Counted from the stretch's first letter, positions 37,020-46,414 are shown. The stretch is 64,000 nucleotides of DNA from Zunongwangia sp. HGR-M22 (GCF_027594425.1 NZ_CP115159.1:718501-782500), one strand, 5' to 3'. Numbers and translations: made by a program. The notes: generated by a model from the sequence alone, not told the origin.

Positions 37020-39286
37020 TTGAAGAATATAATTATCGCATTAATTTTAATAATTAGTGTACAGCAATCCTTTGGCCAAAGAATAGAAGGGCAAATTATT
37101 AATAAAACAACTTCTGAAGCTATTGCAAATGTAAATGTCATAGCAGCTTCAGAAGTTGTTGCTGTTTCTGGTGATAATGGATTTTTTACTATTGAAGAAA
37201 TTGAACTTCCCATTACTTTAAAATTCAGCGCTATTGGATTTGAAACGAAAAAACTAATTTAAAGGTATATCTACTGTCTTCAAACGAATCTCTTTCCGAA
37301 GTAACTTTAAGAAGCACGCTAATTCCAACCGAGTTACAAAAAACTCCTGCGGCAATAAGTTTACTGTCTAAAAATGATCTGGAAAGGACGGACGCCGTAA
37401 ATTTCGTTGATAATCTTAATTATGTGCCTGGTGTTTATGTAAATCAGGGTGCGCTAAATACCAATAAGATCAATATTCGGGGAATTGGCGGGAGAGCGCA
37501 GTATTCTACAAATCGAATTCAGGCATATTTCGACGGAATTCCGCTGGCAACCGCAGAAGGTTCGCTCACTTTAGATGATATCGACCAGGAATCTTTAGAA
37601 CGTGTTGAGGTGATAAAAGGTCCAACCAGTAGTATCTACGGTGCCGGACTTGGCGGATCGATAAATCTATATTCCGCAGATCCCGGGGCAAATGAAAGTC
37701 GGGTTGGTGTGAAAGTGCAGGGTGGAAGTTACAATACCTGGAAAAAATCTGATGTAATTTCTATAAATGGAGCAAATTCTTCAGTTTTTGCGACCTATAA
37801 TCATGTTCAAAGTGACGGCTGGCGCGAGAATGGTTCTTACGATAGAAAATCTGGATTGGTGAATGCAAAAGTGCTGACTTCAGGAAAAAATAGTCTGTCG
37901 TTTTTGGCCAATTTCGTCAAATTAAAAGCCTATATACCAAGTTCGATAAATGAGGATGATTTTTTAAATAACCCAGAAAGTGCCGCTTTTACCTGGGGAG
38001 CTTCCAAAGGTTATGAAAGTTATGATCGCGGTTTGTTAGGCGTAAGTTATAAGCATCATTTTTCTGAGAATTTCACCAATCAAACCAGTGTATTTGTAAG
38101 TTTTAGAAATGGCTACGAGCCAAGACCATTCGATATTTTAAAAGAAGAGCGATTATCTGCCGGAGCAAGAACCAATTTTAGCCTTTCTACAAAACTTTTT
38201 GAATTGCCTTCAGAATTTAGTTTTGGCGCGCAATATTATAATGAATGGTACGAAACCGGCACTTTTGAAAATTTATACGAAGATTTCGATAATCTTGGTA
38301 GTGTGCGTGGAGAACGCCTAAGTAATAATGAGCAGGATCGCCATTATGCGAATTTCTTTGCGCAATTAAATATAGATTTAAGCGAACGTTTATTGTTAGA
38401 AGCCGGCTTAAATTTTAACACAACCGGTTATAGTTTAGATGATTTTTATGCTGAAGATAATATTGATCAAACCGGGAGTTATACTTTTGATGCCGTTTTT
38501 TCTCCAAGATTGGGTTTGTCGTACGAAGTTGCTGAAGCCAAGAATATTTACGCATCTGTAAGCCATGGGTTTTCGACTCCAACCGTTGCTGAAACTTTAA
38601 CTCCGGAAGGGCAAATAAACACCGATCTAGAAGCTGAAACAGGATTTAATTACGAAATAGGTTTTAAAGGAAACTGGTTAAATAATCGATTATATACTGA
38701 AGTTTCTTTGTACAGCATCCAGGTGCGAAATTTATTGGTGGCGCAAAGAGTTGCTGAAGATCAATATGTGGGAATCAATGCGGGGAAAACCGATCATAAC
38801 GGAATTGAATTTTTCGGGAAATACAGCTTAGATCTTACTGGAAACTGGCAGGTGAGTCCATTTGTAAATGCAGCGTTCAACTTTTTTGAGTTCGATCGTT
38901 TTGTGAATGAAGAAGTAGATTATTCAGGCAATCAATTACCTGGAGTTCCAAAACATACCATTAATGCAGGCTTAGATCTTAGTACAGATTTTGGTTTCAG
39001 TTTCAATGCACTTTATAGAAATGTAGGTGAAATTCCGCTAAACGATGCAAATGCGCTGTATACAAATTCTTATGATCTGGTAAATCTAAAAGCTGCGTAT
39101 GCTTTTGATATTATAAAGGATCTTCAGCTAAATATTTACGGAGGCATTAATAGCCTTTTTGATGAGCATTACGCTGCTAGTGTTTTACCAAATGCGGTTG
39201 GTTTTGGTGGTGCAGCACCACGTTATTATTATCCAGGTTACCCGCGCAATTATTTTACAGGTCTAGCAGTTAATTATTTTTTCTAA
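37020..39286 (+). pseudogene. TonB-dependent receptor, interrupted by a one-base frameshift
   Basis: Two reading frames together encode a complete outer-membrane receptor of about 750 residues. The first (37020-37262, TTG start) gives a signal peptide and a carboxypeptidase-regulatory-like domain ending FSAIGFETKKLI then TAA. The second picks up immediately downstream as LKVYLLSSNESLSEV, followed by the plug (RTDAVNFVDNLNYVPGVYVN, NKINIRGIGGRA, VEVIKGPTSSIYGAGLGG) and the barrel ending VNYFF. One base is missing between about 37248 and 37262, near runs of A and T. It may be a true mutation, a sequencing error, or a site of slippage. The barrel is intact and the plug is FecA-like; the substrate is unknown. 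Confidence 0.85.
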
Positions 39287-39307
39287 ATTACACGATATTT
39301 TTCCCCT

Positions 39308-39862
39308 ATGGTTAGAAGTTATTTTGATGAAGAATGGAAAGAAGTTATATTCGATGAAAAAGTTTCGGAAAAGGAGCACTACAAAATTTCCAATTTTAGT
39401 AGAGTGATCAGAATTACGGAAACGGGGGAAGAGGAGCTTCAAGAAAAAAAATACGGAAATGGCTACGAAATGGTCAGAATTAAACTTAAAAATTCTGTGT
39501 GGTCCAGTCGGTATGTTCATAAATTAATGGCGCAGTTATTTTTAGAGCGAAAAGAAGGGCACCGTTTTGTAATTCATCTTAATTACGATAAAAAAGATAA
39601 TCGCCTGGACAATCTAAAATGGGCTACAAAGCGTGAAAAGGAAATTCATCAATTTAGCAATCCTGAGAACAAAAATATTGTACGTAAACTGCCAAGCCAT
39701 GCAAAATTGACCGAAACAAAGGTAAAATTCATCAAACGTAAGATTTTTGATCCCAACCGAAGAACACGCTTAAAAATGATCGCGAAGCAATTTGGAATTT
39801 CAGAAATGCAGTTGCACCGTATAAAAACAGGTGAAAACTGGGGGCATGTGAAGGAATATTAG
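39308..39862 (+). CDS. NUMOD4/HNH endonuclease-like protein
   Basis: A 184-residue protein that begins with a NUMOD4 motif (EEWKEVIFDE, then YKISNFSRVIRI), followed by an HNH nuclease-like core (RYVHKLMAQLF, VIHLNYDKKDNRLDNLKWAT) and a C-terminal DNA-binding helix region (LKMIAKQFGISEMQLHRIKT). Such proteins are familiar from homing endonucleases in phages, but freestanding relatives occur in flavobacterial chromosomes. It follows the TonB receptor by 21 bases with no sign of an intron or phage around it. Cleavage activity is unproven. Confidence 0.85.
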   Translation: MVRSYFDEEWKEVIFDEKVSEKEHYKISNFSRVIRITETGEEELQEKKYGNGYEMVRIKLKNSVWSSRYVHKLMAQLFLERKEGHRFVIHLNYDKKDNRLDNLKWATKREKEIHQFSNPENKNIVRKLPSHAKLTETKVKFIKRKIFDPNRRTRLKMIAKQFGISEMQLHRIKTGENWGHVKEY

Positions 39863-40009
39863 AGTTTAGACCGCTATCGCTTTTGGATAGATTCTAGAAC
39901 AGAGATAGTAGAAAATAGATTTTATTAGTAATGTGAGATTGTAGGGTTTTAGAAGAAATTTTTAAAAGTTTTCTGTAGAAAATGCAGTAGGAATACTTAA
40001 ATGTAAAAT

Positions 40010-40465
40010 CTACTCACTACTCACCGAATCCGGCACCATAAATTGATATTTCCCCCCATGTTGCATCACATCTCTAACAATGGTAGAAGAAATATGTTCG
40101 AGGCCGGAAGAAGCAATTAAAAAAACCGTTTCGATATTTTCCATTTTGTAGTTAGTTTGGCCAATAGCTTTTTCAAATTCAAGATCGATCCCGTTTCTTA
40201 GACCACGAAGTAAAAATTTTGCTTCAATTTCCTTACAAAAATCAACTGTTAGTCCGCTGTAAGTTGTGACTTTGATCTTGGGCTCATTTTGGAAGGTTTT
40301 TTCCAGAAACTCAAGACGTTTTTCTAAAGAAAACATATATTTTTTACTGCTATTGGTGCCGATAGCCAGAATAATTTCATCAAAGAGCGGAAGTCCTCTT
40401 TCAATAATATCTACATGTCCTAAAGTTATAGGATCAAAAGATCCCGGAAATACAGCTCTTCTCAT
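40010..40465 (-). CDS. coaD: Pantetheine-phosphate adenylyltransferase
   Basis: A 151-residue CoaD, which makes dephospho-CoA from phosphopantetheine and ATP. The nucleotidyl-transfer motif TLGH is in FPGSFDPITLGHVDII; the ISSTIVRD sequence near the C-terminus is the second conserved block. Length is normal. The gene is single, read toward the HNH gene. The short plus-strand frame overlapping its start is a shadow. Confidence 0.96.
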   Translation of the reverse strand: MRRAVFPGSFDPITLGHVDIIERGLPLFDEIILAIGTNSSKKYMFSLEKRLEFLEKTFQNEPKIKVTTYSGLTVDFCKEIEAKFLLRGLRNGIDLEFEKAIGQTNYKMENIETVFLIASSGLEHISSTIVRDVMQHGGKYQFMVPDSVSSE

Positions 40466-40588
40466 GAAAAATGAATTGAAATACTAAGGTCTTATAAAAA
40501 AAGAAGGAAACAAAATTCTATTTTATATCGTAGGTGTAAACGTTATTTTTTTATATTCGCTGCTCTTTATAAAAGCATAAATCAAAAA

Positions 40589-41149
40589 ATGAACAGAATC
40601 ATCACAATTTTAGTATTTTTAGTATTTGCTAGCTCATGTTTAAAAGCGCAAAACAATTCAGTAGAAAAATCCTTATACGGAATCCAAACCGGTGTTTTGG
40701 GGATTTGGGGATACAACGAGTCGAGATTAGCCGATGAATTTGCACTAAGAACAGAAATTGGTTTAGATGCCGGATTATGGGGAGGTACTCTTTATGCTAA
40801 TAGCGTAAATTTTGCTTTGATTCCAGTAATTACTTTAGAACCACGCTGGTATTATAACATAAAAAAGCGTGCAAATGAAAAACGAAGAACCTGGAATAAT
40901 GGGGCTAATTTCTTTAGTTTAGAAACTAGTTTTTATCCAGATCTCTTTGTAATTTCTAATGCAAAAAATGTAGGAGTTGCTAACCAGATTTATTTTATCC
41001 CTAAATGGGGGATTAAAAGAAATATAGGAAAGCACTTTGGATTTGAAGCCGGTATAGGTGCTGGTTATGGAATATTATTAGAAAGCAAAAACACTCTCGA
41101 TGATGGTTTTTCAATCGATTTGCATCTAAAAATAGGCTACAATTTCTAG
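40589..41149 (+). CDS. Predicted outer-membrane beta-barrel protein
   Basis: A 186-residue protein with a signal peptide (MNRIITILVFLVFASSCLKAQ) and alternating hydrophobic/aromatic strands that end in a C-terminal aromatic (LHLKIGYNF), as in small eight-stranded outer membrane barrels. Segments such as LYGIQTGVLGIWGYNESRLA and GFEAGIGAGYGILLESKN fit beta strands. No named family is recognised. A TATATTCG sequence about 35 bases upstream is one mismatch from the -7 consensus. It converges with ddl (5 bases between stops). Confidence 0.8.
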   Translation: MNRIITILVFLVFASSCLKAQNNSVEKSLYGIQTGVLGIWGYNESRLADEFALRTEIGLDAGLWGGTLYANSVNFALIPVITLEPRWYYNIKKRANEKRRTWNNGANFFSLETSFYPDLFVISNAKNVGVANQIYFIPKWGIKRNIGKHFGFEAGIGAGYGILLESKNTLDDGFSIDLHLKIGYNF

Positions 41150-41154
41150 GAATC

Positions 41155-42129
41155 TTAGCTTAAAGCAGCTTCGATGGCGCTACCATATAAATCTTGTAAG
41201 CTAATACCTGCTTTTGCGGCTTGCTGAGGTAAAATACTGGCCTGGCTAAGTCCGGGAGTAGTATTCATTTCTATAAAATGTGGCTCGCCGTTGTGAAAAA
41301 TAAATTCAGAGCGTGTAAAACCTTTCATTTTCAATTTCTCATAAATAAGCTTGGCGATTTCCTGAACCTTTTTAGTGTCTTCTTCTGAAATTCTTGCCGG
41401 AGTTATTTCTTGGGATTTTCCAAGATATTTAGCTTCGTAATCGAAGAATTCATTTTCAGAAACAATTTCGGTTACCGGAAGCGCAAGTAACTCACCATTA
41501 TAAGTGATTACACCCACTGAAACTTCAGTGCCATCTAAAAATGATTCAATTATAGCTTCATCATCTTCTTGAAATGCATTTTGCGCAGCGCGATACAATT
41601 CGTCTTTTTGCTTCACTTTTGTTATTCCGAAGCTACTTCCGGCACGATTAGCCTTTACAAAACAGGGAAGTCCAACTTTTTCCAATATAGCATCAACATC
41701 TAAAATATCTTCTTTATTCAGAAAATAGTTTTTAGCGGTCTTAATTCCGTAGGGTTTTAAAACACTTATAAGATCACGCTTGTTAAACGTTAGTGCAGAT
41801 TGATAATGATCTGCAGCCGTTTGCGGAATATTGAGCAATTCTAGATAAGCTTGTAAAAGACCGTTTTCACCGGGTGTACCATGGATTGTATTAAAAACAC
41901 AGTCAAATTTGATAATTTCACCATCAATTTTTACTGTGAAGTCACTTTTATTTATTGGATATGGAGTGTCGTTTTCGGTAACTACAAACCACTCGTTTTG
42001 TAAAATATGCACGCGGTAAGGTTCGTATTTATTGCGATCCAGGTTTTCGTACACCATATTACCACTATTAATAGAAATGCGGTATTCACTTGAGAAGCCG
42101 CCCATTGCGATGGCAATTTTTTTCTTCAT
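41155..42129 (-). CDS. ddl: D-alanine--D-alanine ligase
   Basis: A 324-residue ATP-grasp enzyme that makes D-Ala-D-Ala for peptidoglycan. Visible motifs: AMGGFSSEYRISINSG (substrate-binding start), HGTPGENGLLQ, LPCFVKANRAGSSFGITKV (ATP-grasp lysine), and FIEMNTTPGLSQASILP with the metal-binding Glu and Asn. I chose the second of two close ATGs, giving MKKKIAIAMGG. It is divergent from the PASTA-rluD pair; the three genes form a wall-related neighbourhood. Confidence 0.96.
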   Translation of the reverse strand: MKKKIAIAMGGFSSEYRISINSGNMVYENLDRNKYEPYRVHILQNEWFVVTENDTPYPINKSDFTVKIDGEIIKFDCVFNTIHGTPGENGLLQAYLELLNIPQTAADHYQSALTFNKRDLISVLKPYGIKTAKNYFLNKEDILDVDAILEKVGLPCFVKANRAGSSFGITKVKQKDELYRAAQNAFQEDDEAIIESFLDGTEVSVGVITYNGELLALPVTEIVSENEFFDYEAKYLGKSQEITPARISEEDTKKVQEIAKLIYEKLKMKGFTRSEFIFHNGEPHFIEMNTTPGLSQASILPQQAAKAGISLQDLYGSAIEAALS

Positions 42130-42181
42130 ATTCAATATATCAGATTATGCTGCGTTAAAACAAAAATATCACGAAAAAAGG

Positions 42182-42215
42182 TTGTCACCAAAACCAAGGT
42201 GTTTTTATATCTTTG
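42182..42215 (+). promoter_or_regulatory. Promoter of the PASTA-rluD unit
   Basis: TTG at 42182-42184, 23 bases, then an exact -7 box TATCTTTG at 42208-42215, within the TTG-N17-23-TAnnTTTG pattern of this phylum. Transcription should start about 15 bases before the ATG at 42235. Confidence 0.7.
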
Positions 42216-42234
42216 CTTTTTATTTTGTAAATAT

Positions 42235-42855
42235 ATGGGATTGTTCAAATTCATTTTCAGTAAAACATTTTTAATTCAGCTTGTGCTGGCCATTATTTTA
42301 GTTGTTGTTCTTGTTTATGGCGCGATGCAATGGTTAGAGTATACCACCAATCAGGGAGAGCGTATAGAGGTACCAAATTTAGCTGAACTTTCCTTAAGCG
42401 AAGTCGAAACCCTTTTGGATGAAAACGACTTGCGATACGAGATTTTAGATTCGGCTAATTTTAATCCAGATTATCCTAGATTTTCAGTGATAGAACAAGT
42501 ACCAAGAGCCGGTAAATTTGTAAAAGAAAATCGTAAAATTTATTTGACGCTAAATCCTTCTGGTTATCGAAAAATTGTGATTCCAGATCTTATTCGTAGA
42601 ACAAAAAGACAAGCCGTCCCTACTTTAAAATCTTTAGGGTTTGAGATAGGTGAAATTACTTATAAACCAGATATTGCTGAAGATGCTGTTTTAGAACTTC
42701 GACATAATGGAGAATTGATTGAATCGGGAGATGAACTGATGAAAACTTCAAAAATCGACTTGGTTTTAGGAGATGGTTCGGGAAGTTATAGACGCCCAAC
42801 AGAAGATAGTACAGAAATTGAAGAAACTACAGACGAAGACCAATTTGATTTTTAA
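42235..42855 (+). CDS. Membrane-anchored PASTA-domain protein
   Basis: A 206-residue protein with one N-terminal membrane span (FLIQLVLAIILVVVLVYGAM, about 12-32) and about two to three PASTA domains outside the membrane: IEVPNLAELSLSEVETLLDE, then IVIPDLIRRTKRQAVPTLKS. PASTA domains bind peptidoglycan fragments or beta-lactams and usually sit on penicillin-binding proteins or Ser/Thr kinases; here they stand alone. I chose the ATG at 42235 because an earlier in-frame start overlaps the promoter. It shares one base with rluD (TAATG) and diverges from ddl. Confidence 0.92.
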   Translation: MGLFKFIFSKTFLIQLVLAIILVVVLVYGAMQWLEYTTNQGERIEVPNLAELSLSEVETLLDENDLRYEILDSANFNPDYPRFSVIEQVPRAGKFVKENRKIYLTLNPSGYRKIVIPDLIRRTKRQAVPTLKSLGFEIGEITYKPDIAEDAVLELRHNGELIESGDELMKTSKIDLVLGDGSGSYRRPTEDSTEIEETTDEDQFDF

Positions 42856-43910
42856 TGAAGGAACATCCCGAAGAAAATAACGAGCTGGAAGAGCAGAGCG
42901 ATGAAACGCTATACGAGCATCATAAATTTGTGGCTGAAAAAGGTCAAAACCCACTTCGCGTTGATAAATATTTGATGAATTATATCGAGAAAGCCACTCG
43001 AAACAAAATTCAGAAAGCGGCGAAAGATGGAAATATTTATGTAAACGATGTTGCGGTAAAACAAAATTATAAAGTAAAGGCCGGCGATGTGGTGCAGGTA
43101 ATGTTCGAGCATCCACCGTATGAATTTTTGCTTACGCCAGAAGATATTCCCTTAGATATTGTTTACGAAGATGATATACTTCTTGTGGTGAATAAACCAG
43201 CAGGAATGGTGGTGCATCCCGGGCACGGCAATTATAGCGGAACTTTAATAAATGCTTTGATCTATCATTTCGAAAATTTGCCGAATAATAGCAGTGATCG
43301 GCCAGGCTTAGTGCATCGAATAGATAAGGACACCAGCGGACTTTTAGTTGTTGCGAAAACCGAACATGCTATGGCACATTTGTCGAAACAGTTTTTCGAT
43401 AAGACCAGTGAGCGCGAATATGTTGCAATGGTTTGGGGAAATGTTGAAGAAGATGAAGGTACGGTTGAAGGCAATATTGGCAGACATCCAAAAAACAGAC
43501 TGCAGAATACTGTTTATGAAGGTGACGATGCTGAAAAAGGAAAACCGGCAGTAACCCATTTTAAAGTGTTGGAACGTTTTGGTTATGTTACTTTGGTGGC
43601 TTGTAAATTAGAAACAGGTAGAACGCACCAAATACGTGTACACATGAAGCATATTGGGCATACCCTTTTTAATGATGAGCGCTACGGCGGGGAGAAGATT
43701 TTAAAAGGAACCACCTTTACCAAATACAAACAATTTGTAGAAAATTGTTTTAAAATTTTACCAAGACAGGCTTTACACGCAAAGACTTTGGGCTTTACAC
43801 ATCCGAAGACAGGGGAGTGGATGAGTTTTAATTCAGAATTGCCAGAAGATATAGTTGGCGCGATAGAGAAATGGCGCAACTATGCAAAAAATCAAAAAGA
43901 AATGCTGTAG
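42855..43910 (+). CDS. rluD: Ribosomal large-subunit pseudouridine synthase (RluA/RluD family)
   Basis: A 351-residue enzyme with an N-terminal S4 RNA-binding domain (LRVDKYLMNYIEKATRNKIQ, about 35-95) and the RluA-type catalytic core with Asp in HRIDKDTSGLLVVAKT (near residue 155). GRTHQIRVH is present. By its S4 domain it is most like RluD, which modifies helix 69 of 23S rRNA, but exact target sites are inferred. Translation is coupled to the PASTA gene by a one-base overlap. A terminator follows. Confidence 0.93.
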   Translation: MKEHPEENNELEEQSDETLYEHHKFVAEKGQNPLRVDKYLMNYIEKATRNKIQKAAKDGNIYVNDVAVKQNYKVKAGDVVQVMFEHPPYEFLLTPEDIPLDIVYEDDILLVVNKPAGMVVHPGHGNYSGTLINALIYHFENLPNNSSDRPGLVHRIDKDTSGLLVVAKTEHAMAHLSKQFFDKTSEREYVAMVWGNVEEDEGTVEGNIGRHPKNRLQNTVYEGDDAEKGKPAVTHFKVLERFGYVTLVACKLETGRTHQIRVHMKHIGHTLFNDERYGGEKILKGTTFTKYKQFVENCFKILPRQALHAKTLGFTHPKTGEWMSFNSELPEDIVGAIEKWRNYAKNQKEML

Positions 43911-43934
43911 CATTCAACCGAAAATCAATAATAT

Positions 43935-43982
43935 ATAAGACCTTTCTATTGCTTTATAAATAAGTAATTAAAGGTCTTTTTT
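43935..43982 (+). terminator. Hairpin terminator after rluD
   Basis: AAGACCTTT at 43937 and AAAGGTCTT at 43970 flank a loop and are followed by a run of six Ts on the plus strand. Confidence 0.85.
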
Positions 43983-44040
43983 ATTTTCGGGAAGCGAAAT
44001 CTTATCTTTACTTTATAAACGGAAATATTCGAAGTTAGAT

Positions 44041-44130
44041 GTTGTTACCCTGAACTCGATTCAGGGGCTCATCTTCATGATTTTTTAATTTACTATGAAA
44101 TTCCAGATCAAGTCCGGAAAGACGAAAGTA
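44041..44130. repeat. Intergenic palindromic repeat, degenerate copy
   Basis: CCCTGAACTCGATTCAGGG, then GCTCAT, a T/A-rich centre, ATGAAATTCC and an arm ending CGGAAAGACGAAAG. It is a partly decayed version of the element at 47680, which has the same order of parts. Its outer arms are poorly matched. It lies between rluD and yaaA. Confidence 0.75.
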
Positions 44131-44173
44131 TCAATTAGTAAAAACTACGGATAATTAAAAAAAGAAAAGAAAA

Positions 44174-44935
44174 ATGAAAATAGTTGTATCACCAGCAAAA
44201 AGTCTAGATTACGAATCAAAGTTACCTACTACTCGAGGAACACAACCCTCATTTTTAGATACTACAGGAAAACTGAATCGAAAATTGGCTAGAATGACCA
44301 AGAAAGAGATTTCAGATTTAATGAGTATTAGCGATAAATTGGCTGATCTTAATTATACACGTTATCAGGATTTCGAAGAAGATCATACCAAAAAGAATTC
44401 TCGCCCGGCGATGTACGCGTTTAATGGTGATGTTTATAATGGGCTAGATGCTTACACAATTCCAGAAGATAAATTAGATGATATTCAAAATACACTTAGA
44501 ATACTCTCTGGTCTATACGGAATTTTAAAACCGCTTGATCTTATTCAGCCGTATCGTTTAGAAATGGGGACCAAAATAGGAATCGAAAATACCGATACGC
44601 TTTACGAAGTTTGGAAAGAAAAGGTGACCGACTATTTAAATTCAGAATTAAAAAAAGATGAGCTTTTAGTGAATCTTGCCAGTAACGAATATTTTAAAGC
44701 AGTAGATACTAAAGCTTTAAAAGTTCCGGTAATTTCTCCGGTTTTTAAAGATTATAAAAATGGAAAGTTAAAAATCATCAGTTTTTACGCAAAAAAGGCT
44801 AGAGGTTCTATGGTTCGTTATATTATCGATAATTCGGCTAAAACTTTAGATGATATTAAAGGTTTTGACTACGAAGATTATAAATTTAGTGCTGAGCATA
44901 CCGAGAAGGAAAACGAACCGGTTTTTATACGCTAA
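44174..44935 (+). CDS. yaaA: Peroxide stress protein YaaA (DUF328)
   Basis: A 253-residue YaaA-family protein. In E. coli YaaA lowers free iron during peroxide stress and binds DNA. The N-terminus [20 protein letters not shown] and the internal [19 protein letters not shown] block (here [15 protein letters not shown]) and [21 protein letters not shown] are the family signatures. The start is the ATG at 44174, preceded by an A-rich stretch. It stands alone between an intergenic repeat and the HAD gene; no peroxide regulator site is recognised. Confidence 0.95.
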   Translation: MKIVVSPAKSLDYESKLPTTRGTQPSFLDTTGKLNRKLARMTKKEISDLMSISDKLADLNYTRYQDFEEDHTKKNSRPAMYAFNGDVYNGLDAYTIPEDKLDDIQNTLRILSGLYGILKPLDLIQPYRLEMGTKIGIENTDTLYEVWKEKVTDYLNSELKKDELLVNLASNEYFKAVDTKALKVPVISPVFKDYKNGKLKIISFYAKKARGSMVRYIIDNSAKTLDDIKGFDYEDYKFSAEHTEKENEPVFIR

Positions 44936-45019
44936 CATCTAACGAAAGTTTAATATTCAAAATAGCTTTTTTTATTGCTACCGAATTATATTCGTGAAAC
45001 CCCAAAAAACTAAAAAACA

Positions 45020-45685
45020 ATGGCTGAAATTAAAGCAGCAATATTCGATTTCGACGGTACTTTAGTAGATTCTGAACATTATCATTACAACTCGTGGGTG
45101 GAGGTTTTAAAAGATTACGACGCTCAGCTAGACTACGATTATTATATAAAAACTTATGCAGGTACACCTTCGCCAATTAATGCAAAGGCGATCATAGAAC
45201 AGTTTAATCTACCAATCTCTAGAGAAGATCTCACCTACAAGCGCGAACGCATGGCCGAAAAATTGGTAAAGGAATCTGAAGTTGAATTTATGCCTTTCGC
45301 GATCGAAACCTTAGATTTTTTCAAAGAAAAAAATATTCCCATTTATCTGGTTACCGGAAGCCCAAGAAACAATGTTGAATATTTGCTAAAGAAAACCGGT
45401 ATAGCAAAGTATTTTGAGTTCGAGATCACCAGAACTGATGTGAAAAACAGCAAACCAGATCCTGAAAGTTATCTGACGGCTATCGAAAAAATCAACTTAC
45501 CTAAAGAAAATATGATCGTTTTTGAAGATACTCGAACTGGAGTAGCTTCAGCAAAAGGAGCACATTTGGAGTGTTTGGCGATACAATCTAATATCAATTT
45601 AAAAGATAATGTAAAGGCAGCCGATAAAATTTTTGATAGCTTGCAGGAAGCCACGCAGTATTTAGAAAAAGAAGGCCGAGTTTAA
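45020..45685 (+). CDS. HAD-family phosphatase (beta-phosphoglucomutase-like)
   Basis: A 221-residue subfamily IA HAD protein. Motif I FDFDGTLVDSEHYH (nucleophile Asp near residue 10), motif II T in LVTGSPRN, motif III Lys in NSKPDPESYL, and motif IV FEDTRTGVASAKGA are all present, with an alpha-helical cap (about 20-85). Substrates could be sugar phosphates; the cap suggests a phosphoglycolate/phosphoglucomutase-type member, but this is not certain. It runs into the UDG-like gene: its stop is 11 bases before that gene's apparent start. Confidence 0.92.
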   Translation: MAEIKAAIFDFDGTLVDSEHYHYNSWVEVLKDYDAQLDYDYYIKTYAGTPSPINAKAIIEQFNLPISREDLTYKRERMAEKLVKESEVEFMPFAIETLDFFKEKNIPIYLVTGSPRNNVEYLLKKTGIAKYFEFEITRTDVKNSKPDPESYLTAIEKINLPKENMIVFEDTRTGVASAKGAHLECLAIQSNINLKDNVKAADKIFDSLQEATQYLEKEGRV

Positions 45686-45696
45686 ACAATATCGCT

Positions 45697-46359
45697 ATTT
45701 TCCATCATAAACATCCATATTCGCCATTTATACCAGAGAATGCCACTAAGTTAATTGTCGGAACATTGCCTCCGCCTAGATTTACGCAGCGTAAATTAAA
45801 AGAACGAGATGTCGATTTTTGCTACGGAAGTCAGGATGGGTTGCTTTGGCCAATTTTAGACCGAATTTTTGATCTGAATTTGATTTATGATAATTCAGTA
45901 GAAGCTATTAGGCAGCGGAAGGATTTTCTTCGCAAACGCGGAATCGGGATTTGTGATGTAGTAGAAAGTAGTTATCGAGAAAAGATAGATGCTTCAGATT
46001 TGGGAATGAAGGATGTAGAACTTCGGGATATGCTTCAGATTTTACGAAATCATCCAAAAATTGACACGCTTTTATTCACCGGAGGAAATAGTAAGAATGG
46101 CCCGGAATATTTTTTCAGAAGACATTTAAAAAATTCCGAAGAAGAAAATATCAAACTGAAAGTTATCGATAACGAACCACCAAGAATTCATCAATTTGTG
46201 TTGGACGGTAGATTGATAAAAACAGTTTCTTTAACAGCGCCATCCGGTTCAGCAAACAGAGCGATTGGAAGTATGCAACTTTATAAAGAATTGAAGTCGA
46301 AAGATTCTAATTTCAATACCGTAGATTTTAGAGTGCTGCAGTATAAAGAGTTCTTCTAG
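45697..46359 (+). CDS. Uracil-DNA glycosylase-superfamily protein with an apparent ATT start
   Basis: The product resembles the uracil/hypoxanthine-DNA glycosylase superfamily: HPYSPFIPENATKLIVGTLPP contains the GTLPPPR motif of the active-site loop, followed by YGSQDGLLWPILDRIF and GIGICDVVESSYREKIDASD. Translation must begin upstream of that motif, but between the in-frame TAG at 45637 and it there is no ATG, GTG or TTG. The likeliest start is ATT at 45697 (MFHHKHPY), giving 220 residues. The next canonical start, TTG at 45766, would remove the motif. It is 11 bases after the HAD gene and the family is a repair enzyme group. Confidence 0.8.
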   Translation: MFHHKHPYSPFIPENATKLIVGTLPPPRFTQRKLKERDVDFCYGSQDGLLWPILDRIFDLNLIYDNSVEAIRQRKDFLRKRGIGICDVVESSYREKIDASDLGMKDVELRDMLQILRNHPKIDTLLFTGGNSKNGPEYFFRRHLKNSEEENIKLKVIDNEPPRIHQFVLDGRLIKTVSLTAPSGSANRAIGSMQLYKELKSKDSNFNTVDFRVLQYKEFF

Positions 46360-46373
46360 AAGCTTTAAGACAT

Positions 46374-46414
46374 AAAAAAATCCCTGAAACTCAATTTGAA
46401 TTTCAGGGATTTTT
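46374..46414. terminator. Hairpin terminator after the UDG-like gene
   Basis: AAAAATCCCTGAAA at 46376-46389 and TTTCAGGGATTTTT at 46401-46414 form a 14-bp stem, with A/T runs on both sides. Confidence 0.88.
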
